A DNA stretch of 64,000 bases from Ypsolopha sequella (GCA_934047225.1 OW203990.1:30545045-30609044); one strand, 5' to 3'; numbered from the stretch's first letter, positions 1-10,739 are shown. Numbers and translations: made by a program. The notes: generated by a model not told the origin, from the letters alone.

Positions 1-1343
1 TTTTTACTGACTCGACCAATATTTTGCTTTGCGAAAATCGTCGGAAATATATTGCTCCTGTCAAAAACAAGGTTCTTGACGTGATATGATTTTTATACGT
101 TTACATGGATATCAAAAATTACAAAACATAAACTGACGAGTGTTAAACGTTTGAACACATCTCAATCCACAGATGAGAACAATTCCTATTTTCTCGAACG
201 ATATTTTTATTTGAATTTGTTTCTTGTTATTTCTTACAAGTCTGAAATTTGATTATCGGTAAAATTAAACATGTAGATAAAAACTCATCCATCATTTAAA
301 CATTTTTTTTTCGTCTTCCCGCCAAACTTTTCTTTTGAAATATCCGAATCTCACCAAAGTTAGTCCGAAGACTTTTCCTTTAAGACCGGTTCCAAAACCG
401 CTCAAAACCGCAAATTGCTCATCCGACTAGAATTCCTTGGTGATAGGGGTTTGGTTTTGGAACGCTACCTTGGTTTAAGAAAAAGGAGGAAGGAATAAGA
501 AAAAGGAATAGTTAAGTTAAAGACGCAAAAATTTTATTCACAAGTTACAACCAACATTTTGTTCAATCAGAGCCTCAGACAGCCACAAACAGCCACTGGA
601 CTGTGGAAACGTAAGTGAATAACCTGCCTATTTTTATTAATATACAATAACAATAAATAATTTGGTATTTTATAACCTCACATAATCAAAAATTTCTTTT
701 CTAATTTACAGCCTTAGAATAAAGTTTACAGCCAAACCAAGACTGAAGAACTAGCCAGTTTCATTGCACTAATAAGACGTTTTGTATTGGAAACTTCCAG
801 CCAGAAACAAACAAAGAAGAACTCAAATTTTATACATTTCCGGCTTGTATTCAGTATCTGCAGTGCAAAATCTCGTTTAGTATCCATCAGACTGCCTGGA
901 TAATGAACAAGACCCTGCCTATGAATTTTTTCTTACCATTGTAGTAATGGTGCATCATGATAAATAAAGACTTTTTAGGATTGATATTAGCCGTGTATTA
1001 CCTGGATCATTGGAAATTTTCGAAATAATGTATTGTAGTAAAGAATAACAAAATAAATGTGCTCATGTAAAGTTTATTTACTTTTCTCTCAATATTAGAA
1101 TAATCTATTAAATTACAAGTTATGATAATTGCTGGCTAGTGCAGAAACCAAATGCTTATCATAAAACTGTATTGCATTAATTAAAATATAAATAACATAC
1201 AATAATATTGGGTGTGTATGGCTTGTTAGAAGTTTCAATACAAAATCCACTGTATTTTATCAACAAATTTTGTTTCGTTCACATGTACTAGGTATCCAAT
1301 TTTTACCTTTGATTTTCACACAAACTATGCATTTTTGCTGAAA
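1..1343. other. AT-rich non-coding stretch with a possible small spliced transcript
   Basis: No credible protein gene is visible. A canonical short intron could be read on the plus strand, with donor GTAAGT at 611 and a pyrimidine-rich acceptor ending TTACAG at 711 (101 bp). AATAAA polyadenylation-type hexamers lie at 718 and 963. The flanking putative exons carry no long open frame, so a non-coding RNA, a decayed gene or chance are all possible. The rest is simple AT-rich sequence. Confidence 0.3.
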
Positions 1344-1623
1344 AGTTGTATATTCATAGCGGGATAAGTCCTGCACTAACTGTCCACGATCATGAGTGTT
1401 GTGCACTTCAGCCAGTTGTATATTCATAGCGGGATAAGTCCTGCACTAACTGTCCACGATCATGAGTGTTGTGCACTTCAGCCAGTTGTATATTCATAGC
1501 GGGATAAGTCCTGCACTAACTGTCCACGATCATGAGTGTTGTGCACTTCAGCCAGTTGTATATTCATAGCGGGATAAGTCCTGCACTAACTGTCCACGAT
1601 CATGAGTGTTGTGCACTTCAGCC
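1344..1623. repeat. Tandem array, 70-bp unit x4
   Basis: Four essentially identical 70-bp units start at 1344, 1414, 1484 and 1554. Each begins AGTTGTATATTCATAGCGGG and ends GCACTTCAGCC. The array stops about 130 bp before the first LTR element. A second, 29-bp unit (start TAGAGCCGAACGG) is duplicated at 1641-1698. There is no coding potential. Confidence 0.95.
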
Positions 1624-1756
1624 AGGGCAGTTCTTTGAAGTAGAGCCGAACGGTACAGTGAAGGGAAAGTAGAGCCGAACGGTACAGTGAAGGGAAAGCG
1701 GAGCTTGTCACTATCCCTGTATCTTCAGTTGCAGAGCAGTGGTATTCTAGTGGTAC

Positions 1757-2178
1757 TGTAGCCGCTGGCTACAGAACTGCAGAGCTGATGATAAAGGGAA
1801 AATGGATGAATTGACACGGGAGAATTGTGGGTGCACTGACCTGGTTGGAATGTTGGCGAGCCGACGTATGCGCTGAAACTGTGCCGCGTGGTGTATTCCT
1901 TGTCGGGCTGATGATGACAGGGATATGCAGAATGTCTTGGAGTAATACACAGCACTGATATGTTCACAAGACACGGTAAATACGCGAGATTGGTTGTAGC
2001 GTCGCGAATGTGTGCACACGTATATTTCGATCGACGGTTGCGGCGAAACAGCGAGAGACCAGCGCCCGCGCGCGCCTCGACCGGCGCGCGGCGGGGGGGG
2101 GGTGGTCGTCCGCGCATGCGCGCGCGAATCACACGTCATGTTCGAACGTCACGCTGGTAACGTAGCGTAGCGTGAACA
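1757..2178 (-). repeat. 3' LTR of BEL/Pao copy 1 (422 bp)
   Basis: In element sense it starts TGTTCACGCTACG and ends GCCAGCGGCTACA. It holds a GC-rich block with a run of about ten C (G on the plus strand near 2093-2102). It retains a 110-bp internal segment (1831-1940) that is missing from the 5' LTR. The pol stop codon lies inside this LTR. Confidence 0.93.
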
Positions 2179-5100
2179 TCCTGGGGGGGCCGGGACTGCG
2201 GCTCTTCTTGAGCTGAATCCAACGGCAGCCTGGCTATCTTGAACACAGGTCGTCGCAGATTTCCATGAGCTGTGTCCAGATCCACAACTCGTATCACTCC
2301 ATCCTTGCCAGGTATCGTGCGGAGAATTCTTCCCAACTTCCATTGGAGCGGAGGCAGGTCATCCTCTTTGATGAGGACCAGTTCACCCACTTGAGGAGGG
2401 GAAGAAGGGGAGAGCCATTTGGAGCGGGTTTGCAGGGTATGGAGGTAGGATCTGGACCAGAGAGTCCAAAAGCGCTGAGAGAGCGCTTGAATGAGTTGAA
2501 ACCGTTTAAGAGCAGATATGGGTCTGTCGTCAAAAGACTGCTCAGGTAGAGCGGTGAGCGGACGACCAATAATGAAATGTCCGGCCGTGAGAGGTTCAAA
2601 GTCAGTAGGGTCGGATGAAATTGGGCAGAGGGGTCTTGAGTTGAGTACAGCCTCAATTCGAGCCAAAAGAGTAGAGAATTCCTCAAAAGTGAGGTGCTGT
2701 TCACCTATCACGCGATAAAGTAGTTGCTTGGTGGATTTTACGTTTATTTCGTGCAGTGCGCCGAACCAAGGCCCTTTAGGCGGGTTCAGTAACCAAGTTA
2801 TGTGCTGATTCGCGAGTTTGTGAGTGATTGCATCATTGTTTGACCTGAGGAAGTTCTGAACTTCAATGAGTTGATTCCTAGCACCTACATAGTTTGTGCC
2901 GCAGTCTGAGCGAATGAGAACCGGAGTACCGCGACGTGAGATAAAACGTTGCAATGCCGCAAAGAACGCTTCCGTTGAGAGTGCAGAGACTGGTTCCAAA
3001 TGAACCGCCTTTGTTGCGAGGCAAACGAAAATACAAAAGTACGCTTTTATGAGCTTCGCGTTCCGCAACGTGCTGGATTTAACGAAGAAGTGGCCAGCAA
3101 AATCCGTCGTGACGTGACTAAAAACTGGTTGAGGAGTAACTCTGTCTACTGGGAGATCAGCCATGAGCGGAGCCTTAGGCTGAGCGCGGCACCGGAAACA
3201 TCTAATACATTTAAACACGCGATGTCTAATAATACGACGAGCGGACAGAATCCAGTACTGCTGGCGTAATATGGCGTGTAATGTGTCAGCTCCAGGGTGG
3301 CAGTGTATTTTGTGATAGTGATCTATAATGAGATCTACGAGCGGACTTGAGCTGGGTAGAATGAGTGGGTGTTGAGCGTCATACCTAATTGACGCGTGAG
3401 AGAGACGACCACCGACTCTCAAGAGGCAGTCCTTTATGAAGGGCGAGAGGCGCTGGAGCCGAACGGGGCAAACTTTATCAGTCTGGATACGATTAATGTC
3501 TTCAGCAAACTCATTGTGCTGAACAGAGCGGACCCAGTGCAACAGAGCGTCCCTGCGTTCACTAGCTGTCAACGGACCAGAGCGCCGTGCATCTGGGCTG
3601 TGCCGACAATTGAATATGAACCTTTTAATACAAGCCGTCACTCCGACGAGCTTGTCAAGTGAGCTGTAGCGAGTGAGCAAGTCCAGATCGATATCTGGGA
3701 CTGCTATGTGTGCTGGTACCTTTTTGGGCTTAAGGCCTGGGAGAGCATGATGGCCTAGAGCGGGTGGCATCTTGGGCCAAGTGCAGGTAGGTTCTTTGAG
3801 CCAACTGGGTGACCACCAAAGGTCATGAAGTGAGAGAGACTGGGCAGACATGCCTCTGCTTGCACAGTCAGCAGGGTTGAGATTCGTGGGCACATGCCTC
3901 CACGTATGGCTAGTTGAAATAGCTGTGATCTTAGCCACTCGATTGGCCTCGAAAGTCTGTAATCGGTGAGGTGGGGTATTGAGCCATGCCAACACTATTG
4001 TGCTATCTGACCAGCATGTGTGTGTTTGAATGGCTATATGAGCTGACAATTGGGCTGACACTCGAGTCATGAGCTGAGATAAAAGAGTCGCGGCTGACAA
4101 CTCCAATTTCGGGATTGAGAGACGAGTCTTTATGGGTGCGACCTTGGACTTGCCAATGATTAGGTGTACATTGACATGTCCAGTGATATTGCGCTCATGA
4201 AGGTAGATAGCGGCACCAAAGCCAGCCTCTGATGCGTCCGCGAACCCGTGAAGTGAGTAAGTAGACGTGGGCTTGTACTTACAAATGTGCCGAGGTAAAC
4301 GGAGGTTTGAGAGCTGAGGAAGATCCTCTGAGATGTGTTGCCACTCTGTGTGGACTTCTTCAGAGATAGGCTCATCCCATCCTATTTTCAGAAGCCAAAG
4401 CTTCTGGAGAAGAATCTTTGCGCGGAAGATGACTGGAGTAACCCAGCCATTGGGGTCATAGAGAGACGCTACTGTACTGAGAATGGAGCGCTTTGTGACT
4501 TGAGCATGAGTGGGCAGAGAAATGCGATAAGTGAACTCATCAGTTTGAGGAATCCACTGTATTCCCAGAACCTTAATGGAATTAGAGTCGGGACTGAAGT
4601 CAAAGTCCTTGGGCATGTCGCACTGGTCATCTGGGAATCGTTCAAGGAGCTGGGGCGAGTTGGAGGTCCATTTACTGAGCTGAAAGCCACCTAGGGCGAG
4701 TAACTCGATTAGTTCGCTTTGGAGCGACTGAGCAGATTCTACAGAATCTGCACCTGAGAGAATGTCGTCCACAAATATTGATTTGCGGAGGACCTGAGCA
4801 GCGTGGGGGTAGCGATGACCTTCGTCATCAGCCAATTGGAGTAAAGTGCGGATGGCATGGTATGGGCTGGACCTTAATCCATATGTGACGGTATTAAGGG
4901 CATACGTGAGCAAGGGCTGGTCGGGTGAAGACCGCCAGAGAATGAGTTGAAAACGTCTTTGCTCTGGGTGAATGAGTATATTTCGGAACATCATTCGGAT
5001 GTCTGTGCTGAAAACTTGTGAGTAGATCCTGAAGGACATGATAATGTCAACAATATCTTGCTGAAGAGCTGGACCTGTATGAAGACAATCATTTAGATTG

Positions 5101-6170
5101 ACGCCGTTTGAGCTCTTACAACTTCCGTCAAACACGCAGCGTAACTTTTCTGACCCTGGCTTGAATATGCCATGATGTGGGATATAGAAATGGGATTTAT
5201 GAGCAAAGGTATTGGGGTGACACGGCGACATATGTCCCAATTTTATGTAATCTGACATGAATTCTACATATTTCGAGCGGAAGGGCGGGTTCGCTTGCAA
5301 CTTCTTCTCTAAGTTGAGAAACCTGCGTAGCGCAATAGCGTGAGTGGAACCTAATGTCGGCGCGTTGTGCAGAAAGGGCAGTGTAACCACATATTGACCT
5401 GATGGTTCACGAGTAGTTGTGGTGCGGAAAATGTCCTCACACTGATCCTCTAATGGGCTGGTATGCTTGTAGGTTTGGGGTTCCTCGGATTCCCAAAACC
5501 TCTCAAGACTTTTGTGAATGTCATGAGTGGAATGCTCTGAGTCCGTGTGAGAGCCGACAATGTGAACTGAGTTGACCTGATTCGTGGGTGAAGTATGTAA
5601 ACTTTCGAAAGGTCCAATCAATGTAAAATCAAATATCGTGCCGAAGGCTATAGGCTTGCCAGGGCCGAGCGAAACCTTGGTTCCATCTAACACTTGACCA
5701 AGAACGTCAGATCCTAGTATTAGATCAACCGGAGCTGGTGTGTGATATTCTCGATCAGCAAGAGGAATCGGCGGGTGACCTGTTAACTGAGCGAGATCTG
5801 GAACCTTTTCCAACGGTAGGTACCCAGTTACGTTCTTCAATATATGGGCTGTGGCCGTGATCATAGGTGTGTCACGGTGAGTAGGGCGGCATACAATTGT
5901 GATTGATGCCTTTGAGTCTTGTGTGTGCTGATTTCCAACTCCTGCGATTTTTAGAGATGTATGTTTAAATGGCAAATTTAAAATTGTGGCCATGCGCTGA
6001 GAACAAAGAGTCAGCATACTTCCACAGTCTAACAAGGCTCGTGCTGAGTGAAATTGACCATTTACGTCTGCTATTTTAAGTGAGACGGTTGGCAACAAAA
6101 TTGGCGTGTTGGTGACGTTCACTACACGTTGTGCGGAGTTACAGTAATTTTCTGTTGGAGTTGAAGTCAT
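2136..6170 (-). CDS. pol: BEL/Pao Pol: protease, reverse transcriptase, RNase H, integrase
   Basis: A 1344-residue open frame, the enzyme polyprotein of the retrotransposon. Domains in order: retropepsin-like protease (D-C-G-S near residue 48; ILGSD near 151); reverse transcriptase with first catalytic Asp in STDIRMMF and the box FVDD near 466; RNase H (FADASEAGFG near 643, KLELSAATL, WSDSTIVLAW); HHCC zinc finger (HPGAD..., CIRCFRC near 958-990); DDE integrase (TTDFAG, SDCGTN, HEIN); and the BEL-type C-terminal domain (VGELVLIKEDD). No catalytic residue seems lost. It is in the same frame as gag, 37 codons after gag's TGA, so the ATG used here may not be the real start; readthrough is more likely. 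It ends 14 codons inside the 3' LTR. About 12 residues differ from copy 2. Confidence 0.93.
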   Translation of the reverse strand: MTSTPTENYCNSAQRVVNVTNTPILLPTVSLKIADVNGQFHSARALLDCGSMLTLCSQRMATILNLPFKHTSLKIAGVGNQHTQDSKASITIVCRPTHRDTPMITATAHILKNVTGYLPLEKVPDLAQLTGHPPIPLADREYHTPAPVDLILGSDVLGQVLDGTKVSLGPGKPIAFGTIFDFTLIGPFESLHTSPTNQVNSVHIVGSHTDSEHSTHDIHKSLERFWESEEPQTYKHTSPLEDQCEDIFRTTTTREPSGQYVVTLPFLHNAPTLGSTHAIALRRFLNLEKKLQANPPFRSKYVEFMSDYIKLGHMSPCHPNTFAHKSHFYIPHHGIFKPGSEKLRCVFDGSCKSSNGVNLNDCLHTGPALQQDIVDIIMSFRIYSQVFSTDIRMMFRNILIHPEQRRFQLILWRSSPDQPLLTYALNTVTYGLRSSPYHAIRTLLQLADDEGHRYPHAAQVLRKSIFVDDILSGADSVESAQSLQSELIELLALGGFQLSKWTSNSPQLLERFPDDQCDMPKDFDFSPDSNSIKVLGIQWIPQTDEFTYRISLPTHAQVTKRSILSTVASLYDPNGWVTPVIFRAKILLQKLWLLKIGWDEPISEEVHTEWQHISEDLPQLSNLRLPRHICKYKPTSTYSLHGFADASEAGFGAAIYLHERNITGHVNVHLIIGKSKVAPIKTRLSIPKLELSAATLLSQLMTRVSAQLSAHIAIQTHTCWSDSTIVLAWLNTPPHRLQTFEANRVAKITAISTSHTWRHVPTNLNPADCASRGMSAQSLSLHDLWWSPSWLKEPTCTWPKMPPALGHHALPGLKPKKVPAHIAVPDIDLDLLTRYSSLDKLVGVTACIKRFIFNCRHSPDARRSGPLTASERRDALLHWVRSVQHNEFAEDINRIQTDKVCPVRLQRLSPFIKDCLLRVGGRLSHASIRYDAQHPLILPSSSPLVDLIIDHYHKIHCHPGADTLHAILRQQYWILSARRIIRHRVFKCIRCFRCRAQPKAPLMADLPVDRVTPQPVFSHVTTDFAGHFFVKSSTLRNAKLIKAYFCIFVCLATKAVHLEPVSALSTEAFFAALQRFISRRGTPVLIRSDCGTNYVGARNQLIEVQNFLRSNNDAITHKLANQHITWLLNPPKGPWFGALHEINVKSTKQLLYRVIGEQHLTFEEFSTLLARIEAVLNSRPLCPISSDPTDFEPLTAGHFIIGRPLTALPEQSFDDRPISALKRFQLIQALSQRFWTLWSRSYLHTLQTRSKWLSPSSPPQVGELVLIKEDDLPPLQWKLGRILRTIPGKDGVIRVVDLDTAHGNLRRPVFKIARLPLDSAQEEPQSRPPQDVHATLRYQRDVRT

Positions 6171-6273
6171 TGAGTGACAATGAGCTGAGTGTGTATGTGA
6201 TGAGTGAATGTGTGATGAGTGTGCTGAGTGTGCTGAGTGCTGATCGTCCTCGCCTTCATAGTGCTCTGTTATT

Positions 6274-6299
6274 GTAGGTAGTCACTGTTGACTACCTAC
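6274..6299 (-). promoter_or_regulatory. Hairpin containing the gag stop codon (candidate recoding signal), copy 1
   Basis: A perfect 11-bp inverted repeat (GTAGGTAGTCA / TGACTACCTAC) with a 4-nt loop. In element sense the gag TGA (6282-6284) is the first codon of the 3' arm and is followed by CTA. The same structure is present in copy 2. The pairing and the frame are seen directly; the recoding role is inference. Confidence 0.75.
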
Positions 6300-7910
6300 C
6301 CGAGACCTACTTGGCGATCGCGATTGAGTGGGCAAGTTGGGATGGGACGTATATGCCTGTGTAGCATGTGCCGAATGGTATTGAGGCTCATGCGCTGAGC
6401 GCTGTCTGGGCTGCTCACGTAGAGACGGAGGCAGCAAATGAGCAGATGATCGTGTCGGAGACATGGCCCCATGGCGATGCAGTGAAGTGTGGTGGTCAGA
6501 CCGCCCACACTCCTTGCATGCACGTGTAGACCTGCACTCGTTCTCATAATGAGGACCCAAACAGCGTCGGCACCGGTTGCGTGCGTTCACAAAGTCCCAC
6601 CGACCTTGAACCGGTTGGTTATTAAATCCTGGGCATGCGATGAGTTTGTGTCCCCTATTCCTGCAGTATGGGCATGGCATACCACCAGTAGGAGAAGAAG
6701 GTTGAGCCGAATAATCCTGTCGGCGAGTGGGTGATGGGGATGATTGGGCCGAGTAAACTAGCTGACGAGCGGATGATGAGGACGGTTGGGCCGAGTAGGT
6801 TAGGGCGTCACCGAATGCCAAGAACGGCCTATGGGGAGCAGGTTGAGGAGAGCGATATTCTTGCCGGCTCCTAAGCGGAGCTATGGGACGGAATTCTCGA
6901 GTAGCCGTATAAGGCTGACGGGAACCTCGAGTGGGCTGAAGCAGCTTATTGAGCTGAGCGAGCCTTTCTGACGGGCCGAGCCGTGCTGAAGAAGGAGCCT
7001 CCTGTGACGCAAGGGACGAAGACTCATTCTCTTTGCAGCGTGCGTGCTCTTCCAAGAACTCAATGAGGTTAGCCAGAGTGGGCAGAGTTGGCTGAGATCC
7101 GTGCTTCCGTTCGAAGAGAGTACGGAGCTCACCTTGGAGTTTTCGTACCACTATAGATACGAAGACATAATCTGACTCCTTCATGAGCAGATCTAAATTT
7201 AAAAGAGCGCTTTGCGCTGATATGAGCGGTGTTAAAAATAAAGCGCGGACATTTGAACGAGCGTCAATTTGTGGGAGCCCTAGAATTATATCCACAAATC
7301 GATCTATGAGAACACGACGGTTCTCATAGCGCCTGGTGAGAATTTCCATTGCCACGGCATAATTTTCATTAGTGGGCTGAAGGTGAGACACCATGCTGAG
7401 TGCTTCACCTGTAAGAGAGCCGAGCAGATAATGATGCTTGACGGCATCAGAAACAGTAGCCATTTCTCCAATGAGGCTCCGGAAGATGGCTATGAAAGAA
7501 GGCCAATCTTCTATTTTGGACGAAAATTTGGGCATTGAGATTTTGGGCAAGACCGTCGACGATAGGCTTGAGGTACTTGGGCTGGATGGAGAGGCTGTGA
7601 CGGGAAGCGCTGATGCCACACTCAACCGCTGGGATGCTACTACGACCTCCTCATAGTCATTTATCGCCGTCTGATAACTCATCGTATAAGCGGCCTCAGT
7701 ATCTTTGAGCAGATCCTCGTCCTCAAGAATGTCGTAATACACATCCTCCAGTTTCTTCCGGTACGCCTCTAGTCTAAGATACCGTCCCGTAAAATCTTCG
7801 ACACAGTACTTAGTTCTGTCGCCCGCTACGACAGCTACGCCTATCTCCTTCAAGTTGGCAATAGCCTTAACTGCTTCGCGAAATATGGCCGCTTGCTTCT
7901 TTGAAGGCAT
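6282..7910 (-). CDS. gag: BEL/Pao Gag, capsid/nucleocapsid protein
   Basis: A 542-residue open frame starting in a good context (aaaATGcc). The middle region around residues 125-290 has the pattern typical of arthropod BEL/Pao Gag (DUF1759-type; KISMPKFSSKIEDWPSF). The C-terminus has three zinc knuckles: C-P-Y-C...H...C from about residue 413, CRRCLGPHYENEC, and CKECGRSDHH. The last ~70 residues are rich in Ser, Pro, Arg and His. Gag should package element RNA in cytoplasmic particles. The frame ends in a single TGA that is in phase with pol. About six residues differ from copy 2. Confidence 0.92.
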   Translation of the reverse strand: MPSKKQAAIFREAVKAIANLKEIGVAVVAGDRTKYCVEDFTGRYLRLEAYRKKLEDVYYDILEDEDLLKDTEAAYTMSYQTAINDYEEVVVASQRLSVASALPVTASPSSPSTSSLSSTVLPKISMPKFSSKIEDWPSFIAIFRSLIGEMATVSDAVKHHYLLGSLTGEALSMVSHLQPTNENYAVAMEILTRRYENRRVLIDRFVDIILGLPQIDARSNVRALFLTPLISAQSALLNLDLLMKESDYVFVSIVVRKLQGELRTLFERKHGSQPTLPTLANLIEFLEEHARCKENESSSLASQEAPSSARLGPSERLAQLNKLLQPTRGSRQPYTATREFRPIAPLRSRQEYRSPQPAPHRPFLAFGDALTYSAQPSSSSARQLVYSAQSSPSPTRRQDYSAQPSSPTGGMPCPYCRNRGHKLIACPGFNNQPVQGRWDFVNARNRCRRCLGPHYENECRSTRACKECGRSDHHTSLHRHGAMSPTRSSAHLLPPSLREQPRQRSAHEPQYHSAHATQAYTSHPNLPTQSRSPSRSRVGSQQ

Positions 7911-8814
7911 TTTAGTGTTGAAAATGAGTTATTAAAACTTGAGCGTTACTAACTCTAACGTGCGGATAACTTGTAACTTGCGCGGGCCGAAGTAACAAAA
8001 ACTATGTTCAAACGGAACACGGAAAATAAACACGACAGAGAAAAAAAAAAAAAATTTTTTTTTTTTAAACAACCTGTATATGAGCTGATACACCAACGTG
8101 GAACACCCTATATGTGTACCATTAACAATAAAAGGCAGACAATAACAGGATAAAACTGTTCGGAAAACTTTTACCGTAACACAAGATTACCGCAACATAA
8201 AATATCAAAAAGGGCTGATGACCTTGTTCACTCCTATGTTATTATGCTATTCTATTTATATAATAAAATACCTATCTACTGCCTCGAACTCATAAACAAC
8301 AAAGAATGCGTTTACCTAGCCGAAATCGGATCTAAATGAGCGGACAATCCAATGATGCAGATCAAGCTTTGGTAACGTAATAATACGTAAACGTAAACGT
8401 TCGTTACGTAATAACTTATGTATACGTGGGTTTTACGTATGTGCGTAACTTACGTAAATGCACGAAATAAAGCAAATTTATACTCGCACCGAAAAAATAT
8501 CTCGCAAAATCTCGTAAAATTTGGGTTTAATAAAGAAGTATAGTGGACTGTAATAAACAATTGGGCTGAATGGATATAATTATATTATCGGAGCTGAATA
8601 ATAATAACAAACGGGATGAACGTGAGTTTATTCTGTAAAGGGGCGGGGGGGGCCGGTTCTATACCGATAAAATAGAATGTTCTAGGCGGCGGTTCTAATT
8701 ACCTACCCGCCATAGGTATTCGAGACTACAAAATATTTTTTGCCGGGAAAGGGGGCAAAATATGTAACCGGGTGAAAATGGACTGTAGTAAATCGACGGG
8801 GGCTGGTTCAGTAA
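7911..8814 (-). other. 5' leader of BEL/Pao copy 1
   Basis: Non-coding leader between the primer-binding site and gag. The part next to gag (about 7911-8110) is nearly identical to copy 2. The rest is diverged and carries indels, including an ACGTAAACG-rich stretch around 8380-8460. An A/T homopolymer lies at 8041-8067. Confidence 0.8.
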
Positions 8815-8829
8815 CGGTTCGAAGGGCCA
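8815..8829 (-). other. Primer-binding site, tRNA-Tyr-like, copy 1
   Basis: Three bases after the 5' LTR the element-sense sequence reads TGGCCCTTCGAACCG. This matches the complement of the insect tRNA-Tyr 3' end (recalled as TGGTCCTTCGAGCCGG) except at two positions. The lone LTR at 53141-53315 has a perfect version. Confidence 0.7.
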
Positions 8830-8832
8830 AAA

Positions 8833-9146
8833 TGTAGCCGCTGGCTACAGAACTGCAGAGCTGATGATAAAGGGAAAATGGATGAATTGACACGGGAGAA
8901 TTGTGGAGTAATACACAGCACTGATATGTTCACAAGACACGGTAAATACGCGAGATTGGTTGTAGCGTCGCGAATGTGTGCACACGTATATTTCGATCGA
9001 CGGTTGCGGCGAAACAGCGAGAGACCAGCGCCCGCGCGCGCCTCGACCGGCGCGCGGCGGGGGGGGGGGGTGGTCGTCCGCGCATGCGCGCGCGAATCAC
9101 ACGTCATGTTCGAACGTCACGCTGGTAACGTAGCGTAGCGTGAACA
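8833..9146 (-). repeat. 5' LTR of BEL/Pao copy 1 (314 bp, internally deleted)
   Basis: Matches the 3' LTR of the same element across its length, but lacks 110 bp corresponding to 1831-1940. The deletion ends share TGG, consistent with slippage. The G-run on the plus strand is 12 rather than 10. It is followed by the duplicated GGTAC. Confidence 0.92.
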
Positions 9147-9151
9147 GGTAC

Positions 9152-9372
9152 TATTGTAATTAATGCTCCACTGTCTCTTCCTCTTGAAGGCACTCTCTGC
9201 ATAGTGGGCTATCGGTGCCACCTGAAGTGAAAAGGTGCTTGTTTATTTTGATGATGATGATGTTGAGGTGGGAGCCTGCTGGGCTCATGCGGATGGTCGG
9301 CTCTCTATTTGGAGCTATTCCATCCAATTCTGCTTCTTTTAACAAATCTAAGTATATCTGAGTACTCAAGTT
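9152..9372 (-). pseudogene. LINE reverse-transcriptase C-terminal fragment
   Basis: A ~70-residue minus-strand frame ends with a Cys/His motif (SPLCRECLQEEETVEH). This is typical of the region after the RNase H-like part of R1/jockey-type non-LTR retrotransposons. Nothing upstream of it is recognisable, so it is a truncated remnant. BEL/Pao copy 1 inserted at its left edge. Confidence 0.5.
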
Positions 9373-9546
9373 ACTTGAGATCTTCTTGATGTGCTCATCA
9401 CCAAGTATCTCCCATCTTAGGCAGGCCCGGATCTAGGGAGGGGCAAGAGGGTGCACTTGCACCGGGCGGTAAGGCCGGTTATAAATTAAAGCACTATTTA
9501 ATCATTTTTTCGTTTTGTTTTAGATCTACCTCATTATCGTGTGTAA

Positions 9547-9888
9547 ATGAATGCCGAAAGCACCTTTATACAAAAAAAGACCGCCAGCTGGAAAACATAC
9601 CACCCACAAAAAGAGCTCTGCACCAGCATTTCCTGCGAGCAGTGTTTCAAGCAGTCCATGTATGGGGTCAGATGTCACCGACTCAAAATCTTCCCAGTGC
9701 ATCTAATTGGGGATGGACCAAATTTGATGACAGCTTGCAACCTACATGGACAGACTTGCCAGTAGCTGCCGATGCTTGTATGGAAATGATCAGGTGCAGA
9801 TGCAAAAAGAACTGTGGCGCCAGGTGCAAATGTTTTCAGCGGCAACTAAACTGCACTGAGTTATGTGAAATAAAAAAATATGTACGTA
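9547..9888 (+). pseudogene. Fragment of an unidentified Cys-rich (CXC-like) family, piece A
   Basis: Two overlapping frames (9547-9765 and 9642 onward) together cover a conserved-looking segment, so at least one frameshift is present. The second frame has TDLPVAADACMEMIRCRCKK followed by closely spaced cysteines to TELCE, which recalls CXC/tesmin-type Cys clusters. The host protein is not recognised. A diverged copy of the upstream part occurs at 10740-11150, so this is a repeated family, probably a mobile element. Confidence 0.4.
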
Positions 9889-10739
9889 TGTACTACATAT
9901 ACATACATACGTGTACTATACACAAGGTTTATCCAAAAACATGTCTTCTTTTTAAAAACACTATTTTTACTAGCAACGGTAACCTACCGACTATAAAAGT
10001 AGTTTTGTTGTCAATATTTTCCCAAAAAAAGTTAGTGCGTTGCTCTGCCGCGCTGTAATTTTTTTTTTCAGTTTTTTTCATAAATCGTTCCATAAAATTT
10101 ATATTGTTGGAGTTTTGATGAAAGTGGCTTTCTAAATATATTTTGTTGTCGATATCTTTACTAATTTGAAATTTATCGACATTTCTAGATTTTTTTTTGT
10201 TATTTATATAAAAACGGCTCAACTCAATACGTGTTATGATCGGGAAAGCCGACCAGTTTCAGCAGATTTAGACTGCCTTCATCTGGGCGTAATAGTAGGT
10301 ATGAATTTCCATATAAAAAAATCACGGGAGTTACGAGCCGTAATAAAGTTTGCATATGTGTTTATATCTGTTCTTTAGGATGATCTTAAACTATTTTGGG
10401 GGGGGGGGGGGGCAAAGTAATTCTATTAAAAAAACAAAATGGCTGCCAATTAACAGAAAAATAAAATATTTCAGCCTGATTTTCTTGATATAACTCAAGA
10501 AATGAAAGCTCTAGAGGAAATATGCATAGGATAAAAAAATCTGTATAAAAATAAAATGTTTTATAAAAAAAATATCTTCAACTTTGAATATAATAATGGT
10601 TTTTAGTGTTAAATCAAGGGTTTGCAAGAAAATGACCTCACAATATGAAAGTTTGTAAACGATTATTAATAAAACGGTTTACGTTTTAATTTTCTGTTTT
10701 ATTTGTTATATGTGTGGTTTGTCTACTTAAACACGAGTT
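9889..10739. other. AT-rich non-coding stretch with one dispersed inverted repeat copy
   Basis: No gene is seen. The segment at about 10200-10290 (from TATAAAAACGGCTC to CTTCATCTGGGCG) recurs in inverted orientation at about 19140-19230, so it is one copy of a dispersed repeat. A run of 15 G lies at 10397-10411. Confidence 0.6.

Larger units (their letters stand above)
1757..9146 (-). mobile_element. BEL/Pao LTR retrotransposon, copy 1 (complete, minus strand)
   Basis: A complete element lies between LTRs that begin TG and end CA in element sense. It is flanked by a perfect 5-bp target-site duplication, GGTAC, at 1752-1756 and 9147-9151; five bases is usual for BEL/Pao. Order in element sense (right to left here): 5' LTR, primer-binding site, ~0.9-kb leader, gag, pol, 3' LTR. 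Both frames are open and full length, so the copy may be coding-competent. The 5' LTR carries a 110-bp deletion. The element sits next to a LINE fragment and is in inverted orientation to copy 2, about 10 kb away. Confidence 0.95.

Noticed and set aside
1725..2160. Overlapping 66-135-residue frames in the LTRs
   Set aside because: They lie in GC-rich LTR sequence, recur wherever the LTR recurs, and conflict with the LTR borders.
3000..4694. Antisense frames of 60-136 residues across BEL/Pao pol and gag
   Set aside because: Shadows of the real pol and gag genes. They appear at matching places in both element copies because the sequences are nearly identical.
9985..10222. 97-residue Lys/Asn-rich minus-strand frame
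   Set aside because: Low-complexity AT-rich sequence with no recognisable pattern.
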